A stretch of 61,723 nucleotides of DNA from Acidobacteriota bacterium (lineage in GTDB: Bacteria > Acidobacteriota > Blastocatellia > RBC074), in contig JAHBSF010000028.1 of assembly GCA_019639255.1 (NCBI GenBank), positions 1-61,723 on the forward strand, in the 5' to 3' direction. This document shows positions 8,086 to 16,442 of the stretch, piece by piece (position 1 is the stretch's first letter; each line of letters opens with the position of its first letter). The notes under the pieces were generated by a model. The model searched no databases. It was not told the origin of the DNA and saw only the letters and a list, made by a program, of their open reading frames with translations. The position numbers and the translations under genes were made by a program.

Positions 8086-8187
8086 GAAGAGAGATAACGG
8101 AACAGACGAAATGAAACGAAATAAACGGAAAGAATATGCCTGTTTCGTCTATTTCGTTACATTTCGTATGTTCCGTTATCTCTCTTC
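8086..8187. repeat. family A palindrome, copy A3
   Basis: GAAGAGAGATAACGGAACAG opens the left arm and TATGTTCCGTTATCTCTCTT closes the right arm, seven bases after the stop of the upstream GT2. The right arm contains the ATG (8168) that probably starts the next gene, so the repeat supplies the first residues of a signal peptide. Confidence 0.85.
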
Positions 8188-9748
8188 CGGCCTGCTGATT
8201 TTTGCGACGGCGTATGGGCAATCGACTGCGGACCGGATTCGCGCCGAAGCCCTGCGGAGTGAAACCGACAGGCCGCTGCCGTTGGCGGCGCACTGGAACC
8301 TGGGTGAAGCCGAAAACGGTTTTTCACCCGATTACCAGATGCGGCAGATAGCAGCCGGGCATCACCTTTTGCCGTGGTTTCGATTGCCGAATCCGGAATG
8401 GAGGGGCGATGATCCGGCGTGGAATAAATACTACGAGTCGGCATTGCGCCGCGCAGCCGCATTGAAACTGCCCGTTTCTTTCGTCAGCACGCAGTGGGAA
8501 GCGATGTTGACGAGCGATCCGGCGTATTTCAATCTTCCTCCGGATGAAAACCCGAACGTCATTGGACCGGACGGGCGTCCGCGTCCCGAGATATCTGCGT
8601 TTGGACCGGTCAAATGGTGGCGCGAAGCGGGGCGCAAGTGGACTGCGAGCGCGCTTGCGGCGAAATTGCAGACCTGGCATCCCGATCCTCCCATTGTTTT
8701 CTTCATTTCAAACAACGAACACGCGCGGTTGTGGTGGGTGAAGGCGGAAGAGGACAGGCATTATCTGAAGCGGTATGGGCGCGGGCGCAGCGATGATTTC
8801 AAGCGACGCGCGGTGGGCGACGGGTGGATCGAGCGGTACAGGGCGCTGCAGGAGGGGATGCGCGAGGGCTTGAGAAACGCGAGGTGGCGCGAGCGCGCGG
8901 TATTCATCGGGTACGATGCTTTCGGGCCGCCGCATTTCGGACGCTGGCCGGGCTGGACGGAATACTCGCTTTACTGTTCGGGACGCATCGATCCGAGGCC
9001 GCTGGAATGGGATGGAGCGACGCCCTCGTATTACGTATTCAACTGGAACGAATCGACCGATTACACGGTATTCAGTCCGCAGGTCGAGTCGATGAACTGG
9101 ATCTTTATGCTGCGCGAGGCGCTGAGGCTGAATCCGAAATTCTGGTTCGAGATTTCGGTCTGGGACGGGCACGAACCCGAGATGGCGAACGACAAGCGAA
9201 AACTTTACGCCGCTCGCGGGCAGCGCTTTACGCCCGAGCGTTACGGCGGAATGGCGCAGTTCGGTATGTGGCTGCTGCGCCCGAGGGCGGTGAGGGAGTT
9301 TCGCGCGTGGCGCGATACGCTCGCGCAGGCGGAGCCTTATTTTCTGCCCATCGTAGCGGCGGTCGATCGCGTGCATCTCAATCCGACGCTGCAAAGGTTC
9401 TGGAGGCGCGGAGAACTGGTTGCCAATCGCGCGCGAAGGCATCCGTATCAATCGAATATTCCTCCAGAGTATCGAAACGAAGACCGCTGGTACTTGCTCG
9501 ATACGGATCTGGATCCGCGAGGGCAGTGGACGCTTGCCACCGAACTGCCGGTTTATGCACTGGCGTTGAGGCTCGGCAGCGCGCCCGCGCGCGAATGGCT
9601 GATTTACGCCCACGCGCCATTGGGTGCAAGGCGCGGCGTAACGGCGACGATTCCGGATTACGGCCGCGTCCGCATAGACGCCGCAGTCGGCGGATCATTC
9701 TTCATCCTCGATGAGAGGTCGCGCCGTGTTTCCCCTGTAATCCCGTGA
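8168..9748 (+). CDS. secreted protein, possibly a TIM-barrel glycoside hydrolase
   Basis: From ATG 8168 the 526-residue protein begins MFRYLSSGLLIFATAYGQS, a credible signal peptide whose first six residues are encoded by repeat A3. ATG 8111 would give a longer version that translates the whole repeat loop and right arm. The mature part is rich in Trp and Tyr. FFISNNEHARLWW near 190 and FWFEISVWDGHEP near 330 look like strand ends carrying catalytic carboxylates of a TIM barrel. I cannot name the family. Inside an exopolysaccharide locus it may trim or remodel the polymer outside the cytoplasm. Confidence 0.6.
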   Translation: MFRYLSSGLLIFATAYGQSTADRIRAEALRSETDRPLPLAAHWNLGEAENGFSPDYQMRQIAAGHHLLPWFRLPNPEWRGDDPAWNKYYESALRRAAALKLPVSFVSTQWEAMLTSDPAYFNLPPDENPNVIGPDGRPRPEISAFGPVKWWREAGRKWTASALAAKLQTWHPDPPIVFFISNNEHARLWWVKAEEDRHYLKRYGRGRSDDFKRRAVGDGWIERYRALQEGMREGLRNARWRERAVFIGYDAFGPPHFGRWPGWTEYSLYCSGRIDPRPLEWDGATPSYYVFNWNESTDYTVFSPQVESMNWIFMLREALRLNPKFWFEISVWDGHEPEMANDKRKLYAARGQRFTPERYGGMAQFGMWLLRPRAVREFRAWRDTLAQAEPYFLPIVAAVDRVHLNPTLQRFWRRGELVANRARRHPYQSNIPPEYRNEDRWYLLDTDLDPRGQWTLATELPVYALALRLGSAPAREWLIYAHAPLGARRGVTATIPDYGRVRIDAAVGGSFFILDERSRRVSPVIP

Positions 9749-9799
9749 ATTCCGCGTCGGTTTTTTGCAGTTTGTTACCGCAGTTTGTTCCGTTCCGCG

Positions 9800-10963
9800 A
9801 TGCGTGTGTTGATCGTAAACAACATTCCGGCGCCGTATTTCGATCCGCTTTTTGCGCAACTCGGATCTGCGTCCGGACGGGACCTGACGGTTTGTTACAC
9901 CTCGACGTGGAATCGGGACGCGGGCTGGGTCGAGCGAGGGATGGACGGGAATGCGACTTACAGCACGGTAATTCTGGACCGGCGACGGCCGTGGTTGGCG
10001 CGACTCATCGGTTCACGCAATGCAGCGGCGATTGCATTGCCGGCTGAATTGCGGCGCGTGCGGCCCGATTACGTAATCATTTACGGCTACACGCTCGCGC
10101 CGCAATGCACGGCGATGCTTTATTCGATTGCAACGCGGACGAAATATGCGCTGATCGGCGATGCGAACGTATACGCAGACCGCGCTGCGGGCTGGAAGCG
10201 ATGGATGAAAACCGCGTGGTTGAGGTTCGTGGTCGGGCGCGCGGCGGCGATACTGTATATCGGGACGGCGAACCGCGAGTTCTGGGAGCGGTACGGAGCG
10301 CGGCCGGAAATGCTTTTCGCCGCGCGCTACGCGGTGGATAATGAACACTTCGCACGCGAAGCCGAACGCGAACGCGAAGCGGCGGAAGCGCTGCGCAGGC
10401 AATGGAACCTTGAAGGTTCTACGGTGTTTTTATTTGTAGGGCGGCTGGTAGCGCGCAAGAATGTGGATCTGATCGTCCGTGCGGTCAGGAATCTGGGTGA
10501 TGCCGCGATTGCACTGATCATTGCAGGAGACGGTGAAGAGCGGGTGCGGCTTGAACTCCTGGCTGCGGGGGACAAAAGGGTGATTTTCCTGGGGCCTGTG
10601 CCGCAGACCGAATTGCCGCGTTATTACGCGATGGCCGATGCATTGGTGCTGCCGGCGCGCGACGAGCCGTGGGGTCTTGTGGTGAATGAAGCGATGGCGT
10701 CGGGGCTGGCGGTGATTGCGCACCGGCGTGCGGGCGCGGCGGTCGATCTTGTGGATGAATGCAACGGAGTCGCGCTTGAGACGTTTGAAGTTGAAGAGAT
10801 GACCGCCGCGCTGCGGCGACTGGCTGAAGACGGCGAAGCATTGCGGCGGATGAAAGAGGCATCGCGCGCGCGGATTGCGGAATGGTCCGTAGAGGGCGCG
10901 GCGCGCGGAATCGAAGAAGTGCTGAGTGCGGCAAGAAGAAGTGCAGGCAGCACTGTCAAGTAG
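9800..10963 (+). CDS. GT4-family glycosyltransferase
   Basis: 387 residues, GT-B fold. It starts MRVLIVNNIPAPYFDPLF, has a sugar-nucleotide loop in VFLFVGRLVARKNVDLIVRA near 210, GDGEERVRLELL near 245 and the retaining-GT4 signature LPARDEPWGLVVNEAMASG near 300 (E-x7-E with W-G-L-V-V-N-E). ATG 9800 is preferred to 9785 because homologous starts begin M-R-V-L; the ribosome site is poor. A sequence resembling the right arm of family A (TTTGTTCCGTT, about 9783-9793) lies just upstream. Confidence 0.85.
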   Translation: MRVLIVNNIPAPYFDPLFAQLGSASGRDLTVCYTSTWNRDAGWVERGMDGNATYSTVILDRRRPWLARLIGSRNAAAIALPAELRRVRPDYVIIYGYTLAPQCTAMLYSIATRTKYALIGDANVYADRAAGWKRWMKTAWLRFVVGRAAAILYIGTANREFWERYGARPEMLFAARYAVDNEHFAREAEREREAAEALRRQWNLEGSTVFLFVGRLVARKNVDLIVRAVRNLGDAAIALIIAGDGEERVRLELLAAGDKRVIFLGPVPQTELPRYYAMADALVLPARDEPWGLVVNEAMASGLAVIAHRRAGAAVDLVDECNGVALETFEVEEMTAALRRLAEDGEALRRMKEASRARIAEWSVEGAARGIEEVLSAARRSAGSTVK

Positions 10964-10990
10964 GTTCCTCTTCGCTCCCGGAGAGTCGAG

Positions 10991-12355
10991 ATGATCGTTC
11001 TCGCGTTACTGGTGGGAAGCGTTCTGTGGCTGCTCAAGTACCGGTTTGAGGATCGGTATCTGAGGGCGTACGGACTCTTCTTTCTGATTCTGCTGGTTTA
11101 CGCATCGAACAAGGCGGGTTACGGCATTCCGGACAGTTTGTCCGAAGGCGCTTTCTCTCCGTTGAGCCTGGTGCGATGGGTATTGCTCGGCGTATGGCTG
11201 TTCTACAGCATTCGCATGAAGCGGCCGCCGAATTTCCGCAATGATGCGCCGCTTGCCGGGGCGGCGCTGCTGCTGGTAGGCGACATGCTGCTGTCTTCGA
11301 CATACGCCGAAAATTTCAGCTATTCGTTCTTTCGCGCGCTGAGTTTCGCGATGCTCGCCGGATCGGTACTTGCGGGAATGGCGTTTTATCTCCACCGGGC
11401 TGAAAACTGCGTGCGTTTCTTCAGGTTTCATTACTACGTTGCATGGATAGCGCTTGCGCCGATGCTCTTGTTGCATATTGCGGGCCTGGACAGCTTCGGC
11501 GTGACGATAATCATGGGCCAGTTTGCGGGGCTTTTCGGGAATCAGAACATGTACGGGACGTTCTCGGCGCTGGTGGTTCCATACGTTCTCTTTCACTGGC
11601 GCGCCGTGGCGCGAACGCCGCGCGAGAGATGGATCGATGCGGCGCTGCTCGTGCTCATATTTGCGGGTCTGTGGTTTTCGCGGTCGAGAAACGGCTTTAC
11701 ATCGTGCCTGATGGCGATAGCGGTTTATTTCTTCGTAATAAACTTGAAAAGCCGCATGAAGGTAGTGGCGGCGTCGGTATGCGTAGCGGCGGCGCTGCTC
11801 GTGGTTCCGAATTTTCAGGAGGATCTGCGCGAGTTTCTGCGCAAAGGATCTACGCGCACCGAATTCGGTTCGCAGTTCATAGAAGAAAAACGCTACGAGA
11901 TGTGGAGCGGCGTGTTTCCGCTGTTCTGGAAGGAGAAGCTGACCGGGTACGGGTTCGCATCTTCGCACCTGCTGGTGTTTCCGTTTACGAAAGACGAAGC
12001 AGCCGGGCGCTCGATACACAACAGTTATCTGGAGATCTTCGGCGATCTCGGATTGCCGGGGATGGTATTGCTGCTGCTTGTGCTCTTTCGCGTATCGGGC
12101 AAGGCGTTTGCGCTCGTGCAGCAGCGCGGCGATTACCTTGAACGAAACATCAACGCCGTATTCATCTCCATTTTCGTCGCCGGATCGGGCAACGCTTTTT
12201 TTGAAAGCTGGATGTTTTCGGTCGGCAACCTTACATCGCTGCTTTATTGGGCGCCGGTTGCGGGCATAGTAGCGCGCTGGGCGTGGAGGCCGGCAATGGT
12301 GCGCGAACCATCCGTGTCGGCGCAGCCCGGCCGCGAATTGACGTTTGCGCGCTGA
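10991..12355 (+). CDS. O-antigen ligase/polymerase family protein (Wzy-like)
   Basis: A 454-residue integral membrane protein with about eleven predicted membrane segments and the Wzy_C layout: LWFSRSRNGFTSCLM near 230, a periplasmic loop near 290-330, and IHNSYLEIFGDLGLPGM near 340 (the H-N-x-x-L signature), then two or three last segments. The likely role is to polymerise lipid-linked repeat units in the periplasm. The start at 10991 follows GGAGAG. It is one of two Wzy-like proteins in the window, the other at 44384-45739. Confidence 0.8.
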   Translation: MIVLALLVGSVLWLLKYRFEDRYLRAYGLFFLILLVYASNKAGYGIPDSLSEGAFSPLSLVRWVLLGVWLFYSIRMKRPPNFRNDAPLAGAALLLVGDMLLSSTYAENFSYSFFRALSFAMLAGSVLAGMAFYLHRAENCVRFFRFHYYVAWIALAPMLLLHIAGLDSFGVTIIMGQFAGLFGNQNMYGTFSALVVPYVLFHWRAVARTPRERWIDAALLVLIFAGLWFSRSRNGFTSCLMAIAVYFFVINLKSRMKVVAASVCVAAALLVVPNFQEDLREFLRKGSTRTEFGSQFIEEKRYEMWSGVFPLFWKEKLTGYGFASSHLLVFPFTKDEAAGRSIHNSYLEIFGDLGLPGMVLLLLVLFRVSGKAFALVQQRGDYLERNINAVFISIFVAGSGNAFFESWMFSVGNLTSLLYWAPVAGIVARWAWRPAMVREPSVSAQPGRELTFAR

Positions 12356-12360
12356 GTGCG

Positions 12361-13572
12361 ATGCCAAGGGTGCTGCTCAATGGACTCGCTTCTACGGCCG
12401 GCGGCGGGATTACGTACCTGCGCAACGTACTGCCGCGCCTGGGGCGGATCGGGTCAAAGCATCGCTTTATTGCGCTTGTTCCCGAAGACCATATCGACTA
12501 TTACCGGCGTATGACCGGGAACGGCATTGAACTGGATACTGCGCCCGTTGCGGGTTTGCCCGGGCGTTTATGGTGGGAGCAATCTGCGCTGCGCCGATAC
12601 ATAAAGCGGCATCGCGTCGATGTGCTCGTATCGCTCGGCAATTTTGCGCTTTTCGGTTCGCCCGCGCCGCAGATTCTGTTCAATCGCAACGATCTGCATT
12701 TTTCGCGGGAATTCGACCGCGACCTGCGCGCGCGCGGATTGTACGGGCAATGGGTCGCCAACAGGTTGAAACGCGTTCTCGCCTTGCGTTCAATGCGCGC
12801 GGCTGCGGCGAACATAGCGCCGACGGCCGCGTTTGCCGCAAAACTGAGCGCGGCCTCCCGGTTGCCGCTGAATGCATTCAGGGTCATGCCATTCGGCTTC
12901 GATGAGGAAGTATTTGCATCGGATCCGGCGCCGCTCGACGGCGCGCAGCTTGCCCGGCTTGACCTCAGGCGTCCGCTCCGCCGATTGCTCTACGTCAGCC
13001 ACTACAATTATTTTCGCAACTTCGAAACCCTCCTCAGAGCCTTGCCCCGCATATACGACCGGCTGCGCGCGGCAACGGGCGAGGAAGCGCAGCTCGTGCT
13101 TACGACCGAGATCCGGCGCGGGGCCGTGTATGGCGGTTATGATGCGACGCGGGCGGCGGAACTGATCGACAGTCTGGGCGTGGGAGATCGAATAGCGATG
13201 CTCGGCCCGGTTGACTACAACCGGCTGCACCATCTGTATAAACATTGCGATCTGTTTGTGTGTCCGTCGTATTCGGAGAGTTTCGGGCATCCGCTGCTCG
13301 AAGCGATGGCCGCCGGGTTGCCCGTGGCGGCGGCCGATTTGCCGGTGCATCGCGAGGTATGCGCGGATGCGGCGCTTTACTTCGATGTTTTCGATGAGCG
13401 CGCGCTCGCGGACAGATGCGTCGAGATATTGACCGACGAGAAGCTGAACGCGCGGTTGCGAGGTGAAGGGCGCGGGCGCGTAAGGATGTTTTCGTGGGAT
13501 AAACACGTCGAGGCGCTGCTCGGACTCGTTGAAGAGGTGAGCGGCGAGGGAAGAAGAGAGATAACGAAATAA
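12361..13572 (+). CDS. GT4-family glycosyltransferase
   Basis: 403 residues. ATG 12361, six bases after the Wzy stop, gives MPRVLLNGLASTAGGGITYL, a standard GT4 opening with a Gly-rich loop. RRLLYVSHYNYFRNFETLLRAL near 205, ML-GPVDYNRLHHLYKHCDL near 285 and CPSYSESFGHPLLEAMAAGL near 305 (E-x7-E) complete the retaining GT4 pattern. The last residues, RREITK and stop, are encoded by half-copy A4 of the repeat. Confidence 0.85.
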   Translation: MPRVLLNGLASTAGGGITYLRNVLPRLGRIGSKHRFIALVPEDHIDYYRRMTGNGIELDTAPVAGLPGRLWWEQSALRRYIKRHRVDVLVSLGNFALFGSPAPQILFNRNDLHFSREFDRDLRARGLYGQWVANRLKRVLALRSMRAAAANIAPTAAFAAKLSAASRLPLNAFRVMPFGFDEEVFASDPAPLDGAQLARLDLRRPLRRLLYVSHYNYFRNFETLLRALPRIYDRLRAATGEEAQLVLTTEIRRGAVYGGYDATRAAELIDSLGVGDRIAMLGPVDYNRLHHLYKHCDLFVCPSYSESFGHPLLEAMAAGLPVAAADLPVHREVCADAALYFDVFDERALADRCVEILTDEKLNARLRGEGRGRVRMFSWDKHVEALLGLVEEVSGEGRREITK

Positions 13573-13597
13573 ACGAAATAAACGAAACAGACGGAAG
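13551..13597 (+). repeat. family A half-copy A4, left arm only
   Basis: GAAGAAGAGAGATAACGAAA is followed by ACGAAA words every 9 bp and a last ACGGAA, with no loop and no right arm. It provides the TAA stop of the GT4 gene, and the next gene starts directly after it. Confidence 0.7.
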
Positions 13598-13604
13598 AGG
13601 TGGA

Positions 13605-14507
<903 letters not shown>

Positions 14508-14513
14508 ATCTTT

Positions 14514-16394
14514 ATGTGCGGGATTTGCGGCATTACGGGGCCGATTGAAGACGGCGTCATAGAGCGCATGACGGGGACGATTGCGCATCGCGGGCCGGAC
14601 GATTCGGGTGCGATGTCGTTTCCCGACGCGCCGCTCGCGCTCGGCCACCGCCGGTTGAGCATCATCGACCTTTCACCGCGCGGCCGTCAGCCGATGACCA
14701 ATGAAACGGGCCGCTTGTGGATCACCTTCAACGGCGAGATCTTCAACTACCGCGAACTGAAATCACGGCTCGATCCCGCGCGGCATACCTTCGCTTCCGA
14801 AACCGACACCGAAGTCATCCTGCATTTGTACGAAGAGCGCGGCGTCGATGCGTTCAGGCTGCTCAACGGCATGTTCGCCTTTGCGCTTTACGACGCCGAT
14901 AGCGGGCGGCTGCATCTTGTTCGGGATCAGCTCGGAATAAAGCCGCTCTATTACACCTGCGCGCAGGGCCGCCTCGTTTTCGGATCGGAAATCAAGGCCA
15001 TACTTGCAGCGGGAGTTTATACGCCGGAGATGGACCGGCAGGCTGCGAGCGATTATTTTTCGTTTCTCTATGTACCGGCTCCGGCGACGATCTTTCGCGG
15101 CATACGGCATCTGCCTCCGGCGCACCGGCTCGAATACGACCTGAAATCGCGCAGCATTGCGTGCATGGAGCGTTACTGGTCGGTGGGCGATCGGGTATCG
15201 TCGGATGCGGAGGAATTGCGGGAAGAGTTGAGAGATCTGCTCGCGGATGCGGTCGAAAAACAGATGATATCGGATGTGCCGCTGGGAGCTTTTCTTTCGG
15301 GCGGAATAGATTCAAACATCATAGTCGGATTGATGGCTCGGCAGTCCTCGCAAAGGGTCAGGACATTTACCGTGGTCTTTGACGAGCCCGGAATGGATTA
15401 TTACGACGAGCGCGCGGAGGCCCGAAGGATTGCCGAGCGGTTTTCTACGGATCATACGGAACTGACCGTAGATCTGGGCCGGCCCGAAGAGATGCTGGAT
15501 CTGGTTGAATACTTCGATCAGCCGTTCGGCAACGCTACGTTATGGCTTACCTATTTGCTTTCGCGCGAGACGCGGCGTTCGGTCACGGTGGCATTGTCGG
15601 GCGCGGGCGGGGATGAGCTTTTCGGCGGTTATCCGCGATATCGCGCGGTGGAGGCGGCGCGATTGCTGCGCTGGATTCCGCGGCCGTTTGCGCGCGCGGC
15701 GTTGGGCGCGCTTGCGCTGTGGCCCGACGATTTCACCGACCGGCGATTGCACCGCGTCAGGGCGCTGCTGGACGGGCTGGACCCGGACCCGGCGCGGCAG
15801 TATCTGCGATGGGTTTATTATCTCGATGAAGAGCGGAAGGACCGATTGCTTGTGAACCGCAACGGAAGTTTGCGGGCGTCTCACGAAGTGTTGCGGGAGC
15901 ATCTGGACCGTTTGCCGAAGGGGTGGGATGACGGAAACCGGTTTTCTTATCTCGACGTGGAGACGTTTCTGGCGGACAATCTGCTGGAGTATTCCGACAA
16001 GATGAGCATGGCGTCGGCGCTCGAACTGCGCGTGCCGTATCTGGATCCGCGCGTAGTCGAACTGGCTTTTCGCGCGCCTTTTGCCTTCAAGCGCCGCCGC
16101 GGAGAGAGCAAATGGCTGTTGCGGCGCGCATTCGCCGATCTGATACCCGAAGAAAATCTGCGCGCCCCGAAGAAGGGATTCAACGTTCCGCTGGGCGCGT
16201 GGATGAGAACGAAACTGGACCGGTATTTCGACGAGCTGATGCCGAGGGAGTACGTCGTTAAAGAGGGGATATTCGATTACGATTATCTGGCGCAACTGCG
16301 CGAGGAGCATCGGCGCGGGCGGCGCGACAACGCGTATGAACTTTTTGCGGTGCTGATGTTCGATGCGTGGTATCGGCGCTATGCGAGGGGATGA
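14514..16394 (+). CDS. asnB: asparagine synthase (glutamine-hydrolysing) type amidotransferase
   Basis: 626 residues, full length for AsnB. MCGICGITG places the catalytic Cys at position 2 after Met removal. The glutaminase domain covers about 1-200 (RGPDDSG, GHRRLSIID, NGEIFNYREL). The synthetase domain has the PP-loop FLSGGIDSNIIVG near 260 and GAGGDELFGGYPRYR near 365. In exopolysaccharide clusters such proteins usually amidate a sugar carboxylate or amino-acid side group rather than make free asparagine. The start is fixed by the Cys; the ribosome site is poor. Half-copy A6 follows the stop. Confidence 0.9.
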   Translation: MCGICGITGPIEDGVIERMTGTIAHRGPDDSGAMSFPDAPLALGHRRLSIIDLSPRGRQPMTNETGRLWITFNGEIFNYRELKSRLDPARHTFASETDTEVILHLYEERGVDAFRLLNGMFAFALYDADSGRLHLVRDQLGIKPLYYTCAQGRLVFGSEIKAILAAGVYTPEMDRQAASDYFSFLYVPAPATIFRGIRHLPPAHRLEYDLKSRSIACMERYWSVGDRVSSDAEELREELRDLLADAVEKQMISDVPLGAFLSGGIDSNIIVGLMARQSSQRVRTFTVVFDEPGMDYYDERAEARRIAERFSTDHTELTVDLGRPEEMLDLVEYFDQPFGNATLWLTYLLSRETRRSVTVALSGAGGDELFGGYPRYRAVEAARLLRWIPRPFARAALGALALWPDDFTDRRLHRVRALLDGLDPDPARQYLRWVYYLDEERKDRLLVNRNGSLRASHEVLREHLDRLPKGWDDGNRFSYLDVETFLADNLLEYSDKMSMASALELRVPYLDPRVVELAFRAPFAFKRRRGESKWLLRRAFADLIPEENLRAPKKGFNVPLGAWMRTKLDRYFDELMPREYVVKEGIFDYDYLAQLREEHRRGRRDNAYELFAVLMFDAWYRRYARG

Positions 16395-16437
16395 AGAGAG
16401 ATAACGGAACAAGCGAAACAAAAACAGACGGAAAGAG
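16392..16437 (+). repeat. family A half-copy A6, left arm only
   Basis: GATGAAGAGAGATAACGGAA is followed by GCGAAA and ACGGAA words and ends in GAGCCGG without a loop or right arm. It overlaps the TGA stop of asnB and supplies a GGAAAGAG that can serve as the ribosome site of the next gene. Confidence 0.65.
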
Positions 16438-16442
16438 CCGGT

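Noticed and set aside
9768-9797. Possible family A right arm before the GT4 at 9800
   Set aside because: Only TTTGTTACCG and TTTGTTCCGTT are similar; the edge ATCTCTCTT and the left arm are absent, so it is below what I would call a copy.
11006-12367. 453-residue open frame opposite the Wzy gene, and other long antisense frames
   Set aside because: These are GC-rich shadows of real genes with Arg/His-rich random composition and no motifs.
14514-16394. True asparagine biosynthesis role for AsnB
   Set aside because: Placement inside the polysaccharide cluster makes sugar or side-chain amidation more likely; sequence alone cannot exclude asparagine synthesis.
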